From: Actinokineospora bangkokensis
GTDB lineage: Bacteria > Actinomycetota > Actinomycetes > Mycobacteriales > Pseudonocardiaceae
Reading direction: 5' to 3'
Assembly: GCF_001940455.1 (NCBI RefSeq)
Contig: NZ_MKQR01000013.1
Span: forward strand, 142,101-206,100
DNA length: 64,000 nt
Positions 26,522 to 35,424 of the stretch are shown here, in pieces. A program made the position numbers and the translations under genes. Position 1 is the first letter of the stretch; every line of letters begins with the position of its first letter. Under the pieces are notes generated by a model. It was not told where the DNA came from. It made no database searches and saw only the letters and a list, made by a program, of their open reading frames with translations.

Positions 26522-27418
26522 TCAGGCGAGCAGCGCCGCGCGGTCGTCCACCACGGACCAGGCCGCGCGGACGTAGGCGGCGACGGCGGGGTTCTTGGTG
26601 CCCACCGGGTAGGCCAGCGAGACCGTGCTGGGCAGCAGACCGTCGACGGGCCGGTAGGCGATGTCGGGGCGCGGGGTGTGCACGGCGGTGGAGGCGGGCA
26701 CGAACGCCACCGCCCGGGTCAGCGCCACCAGTTCGAGCAGCTGGGACAGGTCGGCGGCCTCGGGCCCGGTCGGCAGCGGCCGGGTGGTGCCGTCGAGGCC
26801 GAGGGTGTGCCGCAGGCTGGTCGCGTCGCCCGCGGCCCACCGGGCGATCGGCTCACCGTCGAGGTCGGCGCGGACCAGCCGCACCCGCGCGGCGAGCCGG
26901 TGGTCGGCGGGCAGGGCGGCCACCCTCGGCTCGGTCAGCAGGTCCTCGAACTCGAACTCGGCGTCGTCGTCGACCGGGCGGCGCAGGAACGCCACGTCGG
27001 CGTCCCCGGCGCGCAGCCGCTGCGCCTGCTCCCCGCACCCGACCACCGAGACCTCCGGCGGCGGGAACCCGGCGTAGGCGGCGTGCACCGCGCGCAGCAG
27101 GGCGCCGTCGCTGCCCGGCTTCACCACCACCCGCAGCGGCCGGGTGGGCGCCGCGGCGGCGGCGACCCGCGTCTCCGCCACCCGCACCGCCGCCAACGCG
27201 GCCCGCGCGTCGGCCAGGAACACCGCGCCCGCCGGGGTGAGGGCGACCGCGCGCGTCGTGCGCTCCAGCAGGGTCACCCCGAGCCGGTCCTCCAGCTGCC
27301 GGATGGCCCGCGACAGGGCGGGCTGGGCCAGGTTGAGCCGCCGCGCGGCCCTGGTGAAGTTCAGGTCCTCGGCCACGGCGACGAAGTAGCGCAGGTCCCG
27401 CACCTCCAGGTGGCTCAT
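26522..27418 (-). CDS. LysR-family transcriptional regulator
   Basis: This 298-residue regulator has an N-terminal winged HTH at residues 1-65 (LRYFVAVAEDLNFTRAARRL, then AQPALSRAIRQLE) and a C-terminal effector-binding fold (PLRVVVKPGSDG onward). LysR regulators usually control the divergent gene from the shared spacer. Here that spacer is only 70 bases long and leads to a short-chain dehydrogenase, its likely target. Confidence 0.92.
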   Translation of the reverse strand: MSHLEVRDLRYFVAVAEDLNFTRAARRLNLAQPALSRAIRQLEDRLGVTLLERTTRAVALTPAGAVFLADARAALAAVRVAETRVAAAAAPTRPLRVVVKPGSDGALLRAVHAAYAGFPPPEVSVVGCGEQAQRLRAGDADVAFLRRPVDDDAEFEFEDLLTEPRVAALPADHRLAARVRLVRADLDGEPIARWAAGDATSLRHTLGLDGTTRPLPTGPEAADLSQLLELVALTRAVAFVPASTAVHTPRPDIAYRPVDGLLPSTVSLAYPVGTKNPAVAAYVRAAWSVVDDRAALLA

Positions 27419-27488
27419 GCCGCCAGGGTATCGGTGCCAGGCCGAGCCGGTCCTTCACCGCGGCCGCCGCCGGGTGTCGGATGGGCCC

Positions 27489-28166
27489 ATGAACAGCACA
27501 CCGATCGCACTGGTCACCGGCGCGAACCGCGGCATCGGCCTGGAGGTCGCCGCGCAGCTGGCCACCGACCACGCAGTCCTGCTCGCCGCCCGCGACGCGC
27601 GCAAGGCCGAGCAGGCCGCCGCCGCGCTGGCCGGGCGCGGGGTCGAGGTCACCCCGCTGGTGCTCGACGTGACCTCCCCGGGGTCGATCGCCGCCGCGGC
27701 GGCCCGGGTCGACCGGCTCGACGTCCTGGTCAACAACGCCGCCGTGCACTACGACACCTGGCAGGGCGCCGTCGACGCCGACCTGGGTGTGGTCGTCGAG
27801 GCGCTGGAGACGAACCTGCTCGGGCCGTGGCGGGTGACCCAGGCGTTCCTGCCCGCCCTGCGCCAGGGCCGCGGCCGGGTCGTCAACGTCTCCAGCGAGG
27901 CGGGGTCGGTCGCCGCCTTCAGCCCCGGCGTGCCCGCCTACCGGGTCACCAAGACCGCGCTCAACACCCTGACCAGGCTCTTCGCCGCGGAGCTCGCCGA
28001 AGACGGGGTCTCGGTGCTGGCCGCGTGCCCGGGGTGGACGGCCACGGAGATGGGCGGCGAGGGCGGGCGGCCGGTCCCCGAGGGCGCCGCGAGCGTCGTG
28101 GCCGCCGTGCGCGCGGAGGGCGGATCCGGCGGGTTCTTCCGGGACGGCGCGCCGCTGGCCTGGTGA
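27489..28166 (+). CDS. Short-chain dehydrogenase/reductase
   Basis: This 225-residue classical SDR has the NAD(P)-binding TGANRGIG at residues 9-16, NNAAVH (NNAG motif), VVNVSSEAG with the catalytic serine, and YRVTK with the catalytic Tyr and Lys (YxxxK). The basic residue after TGAN hints at NADPH. The substrate is unknown. It is divergent from the LysR gene. The ATG at 27489 is preceded six bases upstream by GGAT, with no clear ribosome site, so the mRNA may be leaderless. Confidence 0.9.
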   Translation: MNSTPIALVTGANRGIGLEVAAQLATDHAVLLAARDARKAEQAAAALAGRGVEVTPLVLDVTSPGSIAAAAARVDRLDVLVNNAAVHYDTWQGAVDADLGVVVEALETNLLGPWRVTQAFLPALRQGRGRVVNVSSEAGSVAAFSPGVPAYRVTKTALNTLTRLFAAELAEDGVSVLAACPGWTATEMGGEGGRPVPEGAASVVAAVRAEGGSGGFFRDGAPLAW

Positions 28167-28182
28167 GCCCCATACTGGGGCC

Positions 28183-29022
28183 GTGGTGAGCGAGTACCGG
28201 TTGGGACGACCCGCCGCGCCCCTGCGCGCGCACATCTCCCACTACGGCGGCTACCGCAGCGCGGGGGAGGCCCCGCAGCTGCACCGCGGCCTGCCCTCAC
28301 CGCACCTGACGCTGATCTTCACCCTGGACGACCCGCTGCTGGTGCTCCAGCACGTCGACCAGACCACCGCCCCCACCGGCTACCTGTCGATGATCGGCGG
28401 GCTGCACACCAGCCCGGCGCTGATCACCCACGACGGGTGGCAGTCGGGGGTGCAGGTCTCGCTGCACCCGCTGGGCGCCCGGGCGCTGCTCGGGCTCCCC
28501 GCGGGGGAGCTGGCGGGCTTGGACTTCGACGCCGAGGCCCTGCTGGGCCCGCTGGTCGGCCGGGTGCGCGAGCGCCTGCTGCTCGCGGGCACCTGGGCGC
28601 AGCGCTTCGCCGTCCTCGACGAGGTGTTCCTGGCCAGGCTGGACGAGCGCACCGCCCCCGCCCCCGAGGTGCGCCACGCCTGGCGGCGCATCCTGGGGGC
28701 GGGCGGGGACCTGCCGGTGGCCACCCTCGCCGAGGAGGTGGGGTGGAGCGCGCGTCACCTGACCGGGCGGTTCACCACCGAGCTGGGCCTGTCGCCGAAG
28801 GTGGCCGCGCGGGTGGTCCGCTTCGACCGGGCGCGCCGCTCGCTGGTGCTGCGCCGGGGCACGATCGCCGAGGCCGCGGCCGCGCACGGCTACTACGACC
28901 AGTCCCACCTGGTGCGCGACTTCCGGGCGTTCGCGGGCTGCACCCCGACGACCTGGCTGGCCGAGGAGTTCCGAATCGTCCAAGCCCCGCTGGCCCAGCA
29001 GGCGGCAGGATCACCGGCATGA
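28183..29022 (+). CDS. AraC-family transcriptional regulator
   Basis: This 279-residue regulator has an N-terminal cupin-like sensor part (LPSPHLTLIFTLDDPL) and two C-terminal AraC helix-turn-helix units at about residues 185-275 (VATLAEEVGWSARHLTGRF and RRGTIAEAAAAHGYYDQSHL, followed by DFRAFAGCTPTTW). The GTG at 28183 follows a CATACT element by six bases, which suggests a leaderless message; a second GTG lies one codon later. Its stop overlaps the VOC gene start (ATGA), so the two are made together. Confidence 0.92.
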   Translation: MVSEYRLGRPAAPLRAHISHYGGYRSAGEAPQLHRGLPSPHLTLIFTLDDPLLVLQHVDQTTAPTGYLSMIGGLHTSPALITHDGWQSGVQVSLHPLGARALLGLPAGELAGLDFDAEALLGPLVGRVRERLLLAGTWAQRFAVLDEVFLARLDERTAPAPEVRHAWRRILGAGGDLPVATLAEEVGWSARHLTGRFTTELGLSPKVAARVVRFDRARRSLVLRRGTIAEAAAAHGYYDQSHLVRDFRAFAGCTPTTWLAEEFRIVQAPLAQQAAGSPA

Positions 29023-29447
29023 GCACAGAGGACGAGCCCGGGACCACCCCGGCACCGCAGGTCTGGCCCACCTTCACCGCGAAGGACGCCGACGCGCTGA
29101 TCCGCTTCCTGGTCGACCAGGTCGGCTTCGAGGAGACCGCCGCCTACCGCGGCGACGACGGGGTGGTGCACCACGCCGAGCTGGTGTGGCCCGAGGGCGG
29201 TGGGGTGATGTTCGGCCAGGAGCGGCCGGGCGCCAGTCACGTCACCCCGGCGGGGTCGTTCAGCGCCTACGTCGTGACCGCCACCCCCGACGCCCTGCAC
29301 GACAAGCTCGCCGCGGCGGGCGCGGACATCGTGACGGCGCCCTTCGACACCGACTACGGCTCGCGCGACTTCGCGCTGCGCGACCCCGAGGGCAACCACT
29401 GGTACTTCGGCACCTACCCCGGCGCCCCGCGGCGCGGCCACGGCTGA
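29019..29447 (+). CDS. VOC (glyoxalase/bleomycin resistance-type) protein
   Basis: This 142-residue protein has a single vicinal-oxygen-chelate fold: FTAKDADALIRFLVDQVGFE at the start, VHHAELVWPEGGGVMF in the middle and DFALRDPEGNHWYFGTY at the end. It resembles the PhnB-like/Glo-EDI group. The histidine in HHAEL and the glutamate in DPEGN are candidate metal ligands. It is translationally coupled to the AraC gene. The substrate is unknown; family members range from isomerases to drug-binding proteins. Confidence 0.85.
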   Translation: MSTEDEPGTTPAPQVWPTFTAKDADALIRFLVDQVGFEETAAYRGDDGVVHHAELVWPEGGGVMFGQERPGASHVTPAGSFSAYVVTATPDALHDKLAAAGADIVTAPFDTDYGSRDFALRDPEGNHWYFGTYPGAPRRGHG

Positions 29448-29453
29448 CCCGGG

Positions 29454-31751
29454 TCAGAACGCGAACTGCTGCCCGTCCGGGGTCCGCGCGGGTGGGGCCT
29501 CGGACGGGCCGATGGCCGACAACCGGTGGGTCAGCAGGGTGTTGCGCCTGCGCGGGCGGTTGTCGATGGCGCGGAACAGCGCGCCCCGGTGGCCGACGAC
29601 CACCACGAGCTTCTTCGCGCGGGTGATCGCGGTGTAGAGCAGGTTGCGCTGCAACAGCGGGTGCGGGGTGTCGTTGGTCAGGGGGATGACCACGTACGGG
29701 TACTCGCTGCCCTGCGAGCGGTGCACGGTGATCGCGTAGGCGTGGGCCAGGGTCTCCAGCTCGTCGAAGTCGTAGGTGACCACCTGCCCGTCGTCGAGGG
29801 CCACCTCCAGCCGCTGTTCGTCCTTGTCCACGGCGGTGATCGTCCCGGTGGCGCCGTTGAACACCCCGAACTCGCCCTTGGTGGGGTCGTTGCGCGTGGG
29901 CATCACCTTGTCCCCCACGCGGAACGGCCGGTCGTCGAACCAGTGCTCGTCGGTGCCGTCGCCGTCGCGCGGCGGGTTGCGCCGCTCCTGGGCGAGCCTG
30001 CTCAGCGCGGTGGCCCCGGTGGCGCGGGCCTTGCCGGGGCAGAGGATCTGCACCTGCGCGGGCGGGCAGTCCTGCTTGGCGGGCAGCCTGCGGGTGGCGA
30101 TGTCGACGACCAGCTCCGCGACGTCGGGCACCGGGTCCTGGTCGAGGTCGTGGAACCAGAACTGCGGGCCGTTGACCGGCGGCCTGCCCGCCACGACCCG
30201 GTTGGCGTTGTGCACGATGCCGCTGTCCGCCGCCTGCCGGTACACCGTGTCCAACCGGGTGGAGGGCACGTCCGCGACCGAGAGCAGGTCGTGCAGCACC
30301 GCGCCGGGCCCGACGCTGGGCAGCTGGTCGACGTCGCCCACGAGCAGCAGGTGGCTGCCGTCGGGGATGGCGCGCAGCAGCCGGTCCGCGATGAGCACGT
30401 CCAGCATGGACGCCTCGTCGACCACCACCAGGTCCGAGGACAACCCGTCGTCGGGGTCGAACAGGCCGCCGTCGTCGACCGGGTTGTCCCTGCGGTGCAC
30501 CAACCGGTGCACGGTGGTGGCGCGCAGCCCGGTCAGCTCGGACAGCCGCTTGGCCGCGCGCCCGGTCGGCGCCGCCAGCGCGACGGTGGCCCCGCGCGCC
30601 CTGGCCCGGCGCACCAGCGCGGCGACGGTGTGGCTCTTGCCGCTGCCCGGGCCGCCGGTGAGGATCGACAGGGTCTCGGTCAGCGCCATCTCCACGGCGG
30701 CGAGCTGGCGCTCCCCCAGCGGCGGGTCCTCCGCGGGCGCGGCGCCCGCCCTGGTCGGCAGCTGCGAGGGGGCGGCCATCAACCGGCGCACGTTCTCCGC
30801 CACCGCCACCTCCCTGCGGTGCAGCCAGGAGGGGAAGACCAGGTCGTCCTCGAACAGCGCCGGGGTGCGCTCCAGCACCACCGACCCCATCTCGCGCAGC
30901 TCCTCCAGCGCGTCCTCGACCAACTGCCCGTCCTGGCGCACCAGCTGGGTGGCGGAGGTGAGCAGGGCGGAGCGGGGCAGGAAGCAGTGCCCGCCGCCCC
31001 CGCGCGCCTCGTCGAGCACGTGCAGCAGCGCGGCGCGCACCCTGGCCCCGCTGCGCTCGGGGATGCCCACCGCCAGCGCGATCTTGTCCGCGATGTGGAA
31101 GCCGATGCCGTGCACGCGCTCGATCAGCTGGTAGGGGTGCTGCTCGACGATCTGCTGGGCCTCGGCGCCCAGGTGCCGGTGGATGCGCACGGCCAGGCCG
31201 GGGGTCACCCCGACGCCCTGCAGGAAGACCATCACCTCGCGGATGGCGCGCTGCTCGGCCCAGCCCTCGACGATCGTCGCCAACCGCTTGCGGCCGATCA
31301 GCGGCACCTGGAGCAGCAGGTCGGGGGTGGTGTCGACGACGGTGAGGGTGTCCGCGCCGAACCGGTCCACGATGGCCTGCGCGATGGTCGGGCCGATGCC
31401 CTTGATCAGGCCCGAGCCCAGGTAGGCGCGGATGGCGCGGACCGTGGCGGGCAGCACCCGCTCGCAGGTCAGCGCCCGCACGGTGTCGGTGTGCCGCCCG
31501 CTGGTGGGGCGCCGACCGCTCACCCGCAGCGTCTCGCCGGGGCGCAGGCCGGTGAGGACGGTGCCCGCGACGGTCACCGGGGCGCCGGTCTCCCCGGTGG
31601 CCAGCACCGCCACCGTGTGCCCGTCGGAGCCGACGTGGATCACCCGGTCGACCACGCCCTCGACCTCGACCAGCCCGTCCGCGCCACCGGGCCCCCGCTC
31701 GGGGGTCCCGGCCTCGTCGTGCTCGCCCGGGGCCCGCGTGCCGTCCGCCAC
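29454..31751 (-). CDS. recD2: RecD2-like ATP-dependent DNA helicase (superfamily 1)
   Basis: This 765-residue helicase has an N-terminal OB-like part and a helix-hairpin-helix (LIKGIGPTIAQAIVDRFG), then superfamily 1 motifs: Walker A LTGGPGSGKSHT, motif II VVVDEASMLD, motif III VGDVDQLPSVGPG, and motifs V/VI AITVHRSQGSEY and YTAITRAKK. RecD2 proteins unwind 5' to 3' and act in DNA repair outside RecBCD. The GTG start at 31751 is chosen for GGGAGGTG upstream; the frame continues to 31850 without family similarity. It converges on the VOC gene with only six bases between stops and diverges from another helicase gene across 80 bases. Confidence 0.88.
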   Translation of the reverse strand: MADGTRAPGEHDEAGTPERGPGGADGLVEVEGVVDRVIHVGSDGHTVAVLATGETGAPVTVAGTVLTGLRPGETLRVSGRRPTSGRHTDTVRALTCERVLPATVRAIRAYLGSGLIKGIGPTIAQAIVDRFGADTLTVVDTTPDLLLQVPLIGRKRLATIVEGWAEQRAIREVMVFLQGVGVTPGLAVRIHRHLGAEAQQIVEQHPYQLIERVHGIGFHIADKIALAVGIPERSGARVRAALLHVLDEARGGGGHCFLPRSALLTSATQLVRQDGQLVEDALEELREMGSVVLERTPALFEDDLVFPSWLHRREVAVAENVRRLMAAPSQLPTRAGAAPAEDPPLGERQLAAVEMALTETLSILTGGPGSGKSHTVAALVRRARARGATVALAAPTGRAAKRLSELTGLRATTVHRLVHRRDNPVDDGGLFDPDDGLSSDLVVVDEASMLDVLIADRLLRAIPDGSHLLLVGDVDQLPSVGPGAVLHDLLSVADVPSTRLDTVYRQAADSGIVHNANRVVAGRPPVNGPQFWFHDLDQDPVPDVAELVVDIATRRLPAKQDCPPAQVQILCPGKARATGATALSRLAQERRNPPRDGDGTDEHWFDDRPFRVGDKVMPTRNDPTKGEFGVFNGATGTITAVDKDEQRLEVALDDGQVVTYDFDELETLAHAYAITVHRSQGSEYPYVVIPLTNDTPHPLLQRNLLYTAITRAKKLVVVVGHRGALFRAIDNRPRRRNTLLTHRLSAIGPSEAPPARTPDGQQFAF

Positions 31752-31831
31752 CGCGCACCTCCCGCCGCACCGCTGTTGATCACGTAGGGTAGTCCGGTGC
31801 GGCGGATGACGGTGGCAGGCGGGCGCGACCG

Positions 31832-34570
31832 GTGGCCAGGCTGACCCCACCCGCCGCGGCGGCGACCCCGGCCCGGCGCTCGGGGCAGGGCCCGGTGCGG
31901 GCGGTGCCGGTGGCCCGCCCGCCCGAGCCGCGGTCGCTGCACTGGTGCAAGACCACCGACCCCGACCTGCGGCTGCCGGAGCTGCCCGCGGGCACCGACG
32001 CCCGCGTCCTGCTCCCCGACGGCGACGCCTTCGACGACCTGCGCGCCCGGCTCACCGAGTCCGGGGTGGCCCACCGCTCGGTGCGGCACTGGATCGAGGA
32101 CGAGGTCATCACCACCGTCGGCGTCGACGCCCTCACCGTCACCACGGCCCTGACCTCGAAGAACCGCCGGGACTGGGGTGGGCCCACCGCCGACGGGCGC
32201 GCCCTCGACGCCCGGGACGCCTTCGCGGCGGTCTGGGACGCCCACGGGCCGGTCGAGCAGGTCGACAGCGTCCCCGCCGCCGACCTGGTGCCCGCCGAGT
32301 GGCTGGACCACCTGCCGTTCCCGGTGCTCAACCCGGCCCAGGCGCACGCCGCGCCCGCGGTGCTCGGCTCCACCGGGCACCTGGTGATCACCGCGCCGAC
32401 CGGGGCGGGCAAGACCGTGGTGGGCATGCTGGCGGTGCTCAAGGCCATCCTGGGCGAGGGGCGCAAGGCCGCCTGGCTGGTGCCGCAGCGGTCGCTGACC
32501 GACGAGCTGGACCGGGAGCTGGCGAGCTGGCGCGGGCGCGGCCTGCGGGTGGAGCGGCTCTCCGGTGAGCACCTGACCGACGCCGAGCGGGTGCGCGCGG
32601 CCGACCTGTGGGTGGCCACCACGGAGAAGTTCGAGGCCATCTGCCGGGCCAGCTCGCTGCAGGCGGCGCTGGCCGAGGTCGGCTGCCTGGTCGTCGACGA
32701 GGTCCACCTGCTCGGCGCGCCCGAGCGCGGCCCGCTGCTGGAGGCGCTGCTGGCCAGGGTGCGCGGCGCGGGCTCCCCGGTGCGGATCGTGGGGCTGTCG
32801 GCGACGGTGTCCAACGCCGAGGAGATCGCCTCCTGGCTGGGCGGGGAGCTGGTGGCGACCACGTGGCGCCCCACCACGCTGACCTGGCAGCTGCCGCAGA
32901 TCCCGGCCACCTCCGACCGCACCACCGACTCCCAGATGCGCACCAGGGTCGCCGTCGACCTCACCCGGCAGGTGACCGCCGACGGCGGCAGCGTCCTGGT
33001 CTTCTGCGGCACCAAGCCCAACGTGCGCACCACGGCCCTGGCCATCGCGGCCTCCCGCGGCGCGCCGACCGCAGGCGTGCACATCGACGACACCGACCGG
33101 CTGCACCGGGTGTGCGCGTCGGTGGGCGTGGGGCTGCACTACAAGGACTGGGACCACAAGCGCGAGGCCGAGGAGCGCTTCCGCGCCCGCGACTGGGACG
33201 TCCTCGTCGCCACCACGACCGTCGCCGCCGGGGTCAACCTGCCCGCGCGGGCGGTGGTCGTGCGCGACACCCGGGTCGGCCTCGACGACGTGGACGTGGC
33301 CACGGTGCTGCAGATGTTCGGCCGCGCCGGGCGGGTCGGCGCGGGCGAGCGCGCCGGGTGGGCCTACCTGGTGACCTCCGAGCTGGAGCGGGCGAACTGG
33401 CAGGCCGCGCTGGTCGACGGCTACGCGGTGCACTCGCAGATCCACGAGAGCCTGCCCGACCACGTCCTCGCCGAGGTGGTGCAGGGCCGGGTGACCACCG
33501 TGGCCGAGGCCGAGGCGTGGTGGCTGCGCACGCTGTGCCACCACCAGGGCGACCAGGACACCGAACCGGTCGTGTCCGCGGTGCTGTTCCTGGTGGAGAA
33601 CGGCTACCTGTCGGTCGCGGAGCAGAAGGTGGTCGCCACCGAACTGGGCCTGTTGACCGCCCGGCTGATGGTGGGCACCCAGGTCGGGGCCGCCCTGCGC
33701 GCCGCCCTGGCCAAGGTGGACCCCCCGCACGACCCGGACGTCGCGGAGGACGTGCTGATCGCCCTGGTGGCGCTGCTGGTCCCGGAGCTGGCGCACGCCC
33801 CGGTCGCGGAGCCGCTGCGCCCCGCGGTCGCCACGATCGTCAAGGCGGGCGGGCGGCGCGACCTGCTGCGCCCGAGCACGGCCGTCTCCGGCCTCGGGTC
33901 GTCGGTGACCTGCGCCCCCGGCGACCTGGCGAAGGCGGCGCTGCTGCTGGTCGCGCACTCCCCGCAGCTGTTCGCCCGCGGCGGCAGGGTGGTGGCCGGG
34001 CTGCCGCAGTCGACGCTGTTCCCGGTGCTGGACCAGGCACCGCGCTACCTGGCGTGGTTGGCGGCGCAGGGCTACACCCGCACCGCGCACCCGTGGGTGG
34101 CCGTCGTCGCGGGCGACCTGGCCCGCCGGGTGCGCTGGCGCAGGCTGGGCCCGGGGCGCGGCGCGGGGCGGCTGCTGTGGATGTGCGAGCAGATGGCCCC
34201 GGCCCCGCACACCGACGAGGACGTGCCCCGGCTCTGGCAGGCCGCCCGCTCCCGCGGGGTGGCCGCGCCGGACTGGCCGCACACCACGCCGCCGCGCGGC
34301 TGCCGCCTCGACCAAGGCGAGTACCTGGCCCTGCTGCGCGACCGGTGCACCGGCGCCGAGCTGACGCCCACGTCGGTGACCGGGCTGACCGCCGGGGTGC
34401 TGGTGGCGTGGAAGGGCGAGGAGACCGCGGGCACGGCGGTGGTCGACAGCGCCGAGGTCGACCTGCCCTCGGCCGTCGACGCCGCGGTCTTCACCCGGCG
34501 CGGCGACCACAAGGCCACCGGCGCCCTGGCCGCCTACCAGGCCATCGACGAACGTGTCGGAAATAGTTGA
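31832..34570 (+). CDS. DEAD/DEAH-type superfamily 2 helicase (Ski2/Hel308-like)
   Basis: This 912-residue helicase has motif I APTGAGKT (residues 188-195), motif II DEVH (289-292), motif III LSAT (322-325) and motif VI QMFGRAGRVG near residue 490. The DEVH box and the FGRAGR form are typical of Ski2/Hel308-like or Lhr-adjacent enzymes acting on DNA or RNA. The N-terminal 160 residues and the C-terminal 350 residues have no family I recognise. The GTG start at 31832 gives MARLTPP; a short frame starting at GTG 31797 overlaps it. Its TGA stop lies inside the -35 element of the next gene. Confidence 0.82.
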   Translation: MARLTPPAAAATPARRSGQGPVRAVPVARPPEPRSLHWCKTTDPDLRLPELPAGTDARVLLPDGDAFDDLRARLTESGVAHRSVRHWIEDEVITTVGVDALTVTTALTSKNRRDWGGPTADGRALDARDAFAAVWDAHGPVEQVDSVPAADLVPAEWLDHLPFPVLNPAQAHAAPAVLGSTGHLVITAPTGAGKTVVGMLAVLKAILGEGRKAAWLVPQRSLTDELDRELASWRGRGLRVERLSGEHLTDAERVRAADLWVATTEKFEAICRASSLQAALAEVGCLVVDEVHLLGAPERGPLLEALLARVRGAGSPVRIVGLSATVSNAEEIASWLGGELVATTWRPTTLTWQLPQIPATSDRTTDSQMRTRVAVDLTRQVTADGGSVLVFCGTKPNVRTTALAIAASRGAPTAGVHIDDTDRLHRVCASVGVGLHYKDWDHKREAEERFRARDWDVLVATTTVAAGVNLPARAVVVRDTRVGLDDVDVATVLQMFGRAGRVGAGERAGWAYLVTSELERANWQAALVDGYAVHSQIHESLPDHVLAEVVQGRVTTVAEAEAWWLRTLCHHQGDQDTEPVVSAVLFLVENGYLSVAEQKVVATELGLLTARLMVGTQVGAALRAALAKVDPPHDPDVAEDVLIALVALLVPELAHAPVAEPLRPAVATIVKAGGRRDLLRPSTAVSGLGSSVTCAPGDLAKAALLLVAHSPQLFARGGRVVAGLPQSTLFPVLDQAPRYLAWLAAQGYTRTAHPWVAVVAGDLARRVRWRRLGPGRGAGRLLWMCEQMAPAPHTDEDVPRLWQAARSRGVAAPDWPHTTPPRGCRLDQGEYLALLRDRCTGAELTPTSVTGLTAGVLVAWKGEETAGTAVVDSAEVDLPSAVDAAVFTRRGDHKATGALAAYQAIDERVGNS

Positions 34571-34596
34571 CACGTCGACGCCGGTCGACCTACCGT
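34567..34596 (+). promoter_or_regulatory. Predicted promoter with embedded dyad, upstream of the ArsR-SRPBCC gene
   Basis: TTGACA (34567-34572) and TACCGT (34591-34596) are 18 bases apart. Between them GTCGAC occurs twice (34574-34579 and 34584-34589), forming a dyad with a four-base centre, where a bound ArsR dimer would block RNA polymerase. The GTG at 34604 sits where transcription should start, implying a leaderless message. Confidence 0.6.
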
Positions 34597-34603
34597 GGTG
34601 GCC

Positions 34604-35317
34604 GTGCCGGTGCCCCAGCCCGACGAGGTGTTCCTGGCCCTGTCCAACCCGGTCCGCCGCAAGCTCCTGGAAGTCCTCGCTGAGGGCCCCCGGAGCGCGG
34701 GCGACCTGGCGGGGCTGTTCGACCTGAGCCGCCCCGCCGTCGCCGAGCACCTGCGCGTGCTCCGCGCGGCGGGCCTGGTGCGCGACGAACCCTCGGGCAG
34801 GCACCGCCACTACCACCTGACCGCCGAGCCGCTGTCCGCGGTGGACACCTGGCTCCGCCCCTTCGAGCAGTTCTGGCGCGCGCGCCTGCGCTCGCTGGCC
34901 GACGCCGCCGAGGAGATCGCGTTGTCCGGAAGCATCGACCTGGACCAGTTCGTCGCCGCACCCCCGCACGTCGTGTGGACCCTGCTGACCGACCCGGGGC
35001 ACCACGCCCGCTGGTGGGCCCCCGGCGACATCTCCGCCGAGGTGGGCCACCGCTTCCACCTCGCCATGCCCGGTTTCGGCGAGGTGCCGTGCGTCGTCCT
35101 GGAGTCCGAACAGGACAAGCGCTTGTCCTACTCGTTCAACGGGAACTGGACGATCACCTGGACCCTGACCCCGGTGGCGGGCGGCACCACCCTCCACCTG
35201 ACCCACTCCGGCTTCGACCTCGACGACCACCGCCAGCGCGACGCCCACGACCGAATGTCCCCCGGCTGGCGCGACACCGTCCTCCCCCGCCTCGCGGCCG
35301 TCGCCGAATCCCTCTGA
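34604..35317 (+). CDS. ArsR-type winged-helix regulator fused to an SRPBCC (AHSA1-like) domain
   Basis: This 237-residue protein has an ArsR-type DNA-binding domain at residues 5-95 (FLALSNPVRRKLLEVLAEGP, then DLSRPAVAEHLRVLRAAGLV) and an SRPBCC ligand-binding domain at about residues 105-225 (DQFVAAPPHVVWTLLTDPGH, then WWAPGDISAEVG). The metal-binding cysteines of classic ArsR proteins are absent, so it probably senses a hydrophobic small molecule in the SRPBCC pocket. Starts at 34595 and 34598 are also in frame but fall inside or next to the predicted -10 element, so I prefer GTG 34604. Autoregulation is likely. Confidence 0.85.
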   Translation: MPVPQPDEVFLALSNPVRRKLLEVLAEGPRSAGDLAGLFDLSRPAVAEHLRVLRAAGLVRDEPSGRHRHYHLTAEPLSAVDTWLRPFEQFWRARLRSLADAAEEIALSGSIDLDQFVAAPPHVVWTLLTDPGHHARWWAPGDISAEVGHRFHLAMPGFGEVPCVVLESEQDKRLSYSFNGNWTITWTLTPVAGGTTLHLTHSGFDLDDHRQRDAHDRMSPGWRDTVLPRLAAVAESL

Positions 35318-35321
35318 CAGG

Positions 35322-35408
35322 TCAGCGGGCCCGGGAGGTCAGCGGAGCGGTCCCGCGATCCACCTCGTCGGACAGCTCGCGTTCACTGTGTCCATAGTGT
35401 CCTTTCAC
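35322..35408 (-). CDS. Possible small protein of 28 residues downstream of the aldo-keto reductase gene
   Basis: A GTG-initiated frame begins 17 bases after the aldo-keto reductase stop and reads VKGHYGHSERELSDEVDRG then TAPLTSRAR. Its composition is protein-like (charged, few stops avoided by chance alone) and the last part resembles tails of small actinobacterial proteins, but I cannot name a family and there is no good ribosome site. Translational coupling to the upstream gene would be needed. Treat it as a candidate only. Confidence 0.25.
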   Translation of the reverse strand: MKGHYGHSERELSDEVDRGTAPLTSRAR

Positions 35409-35424
35409 TGGTCGGGGTCGGCGG

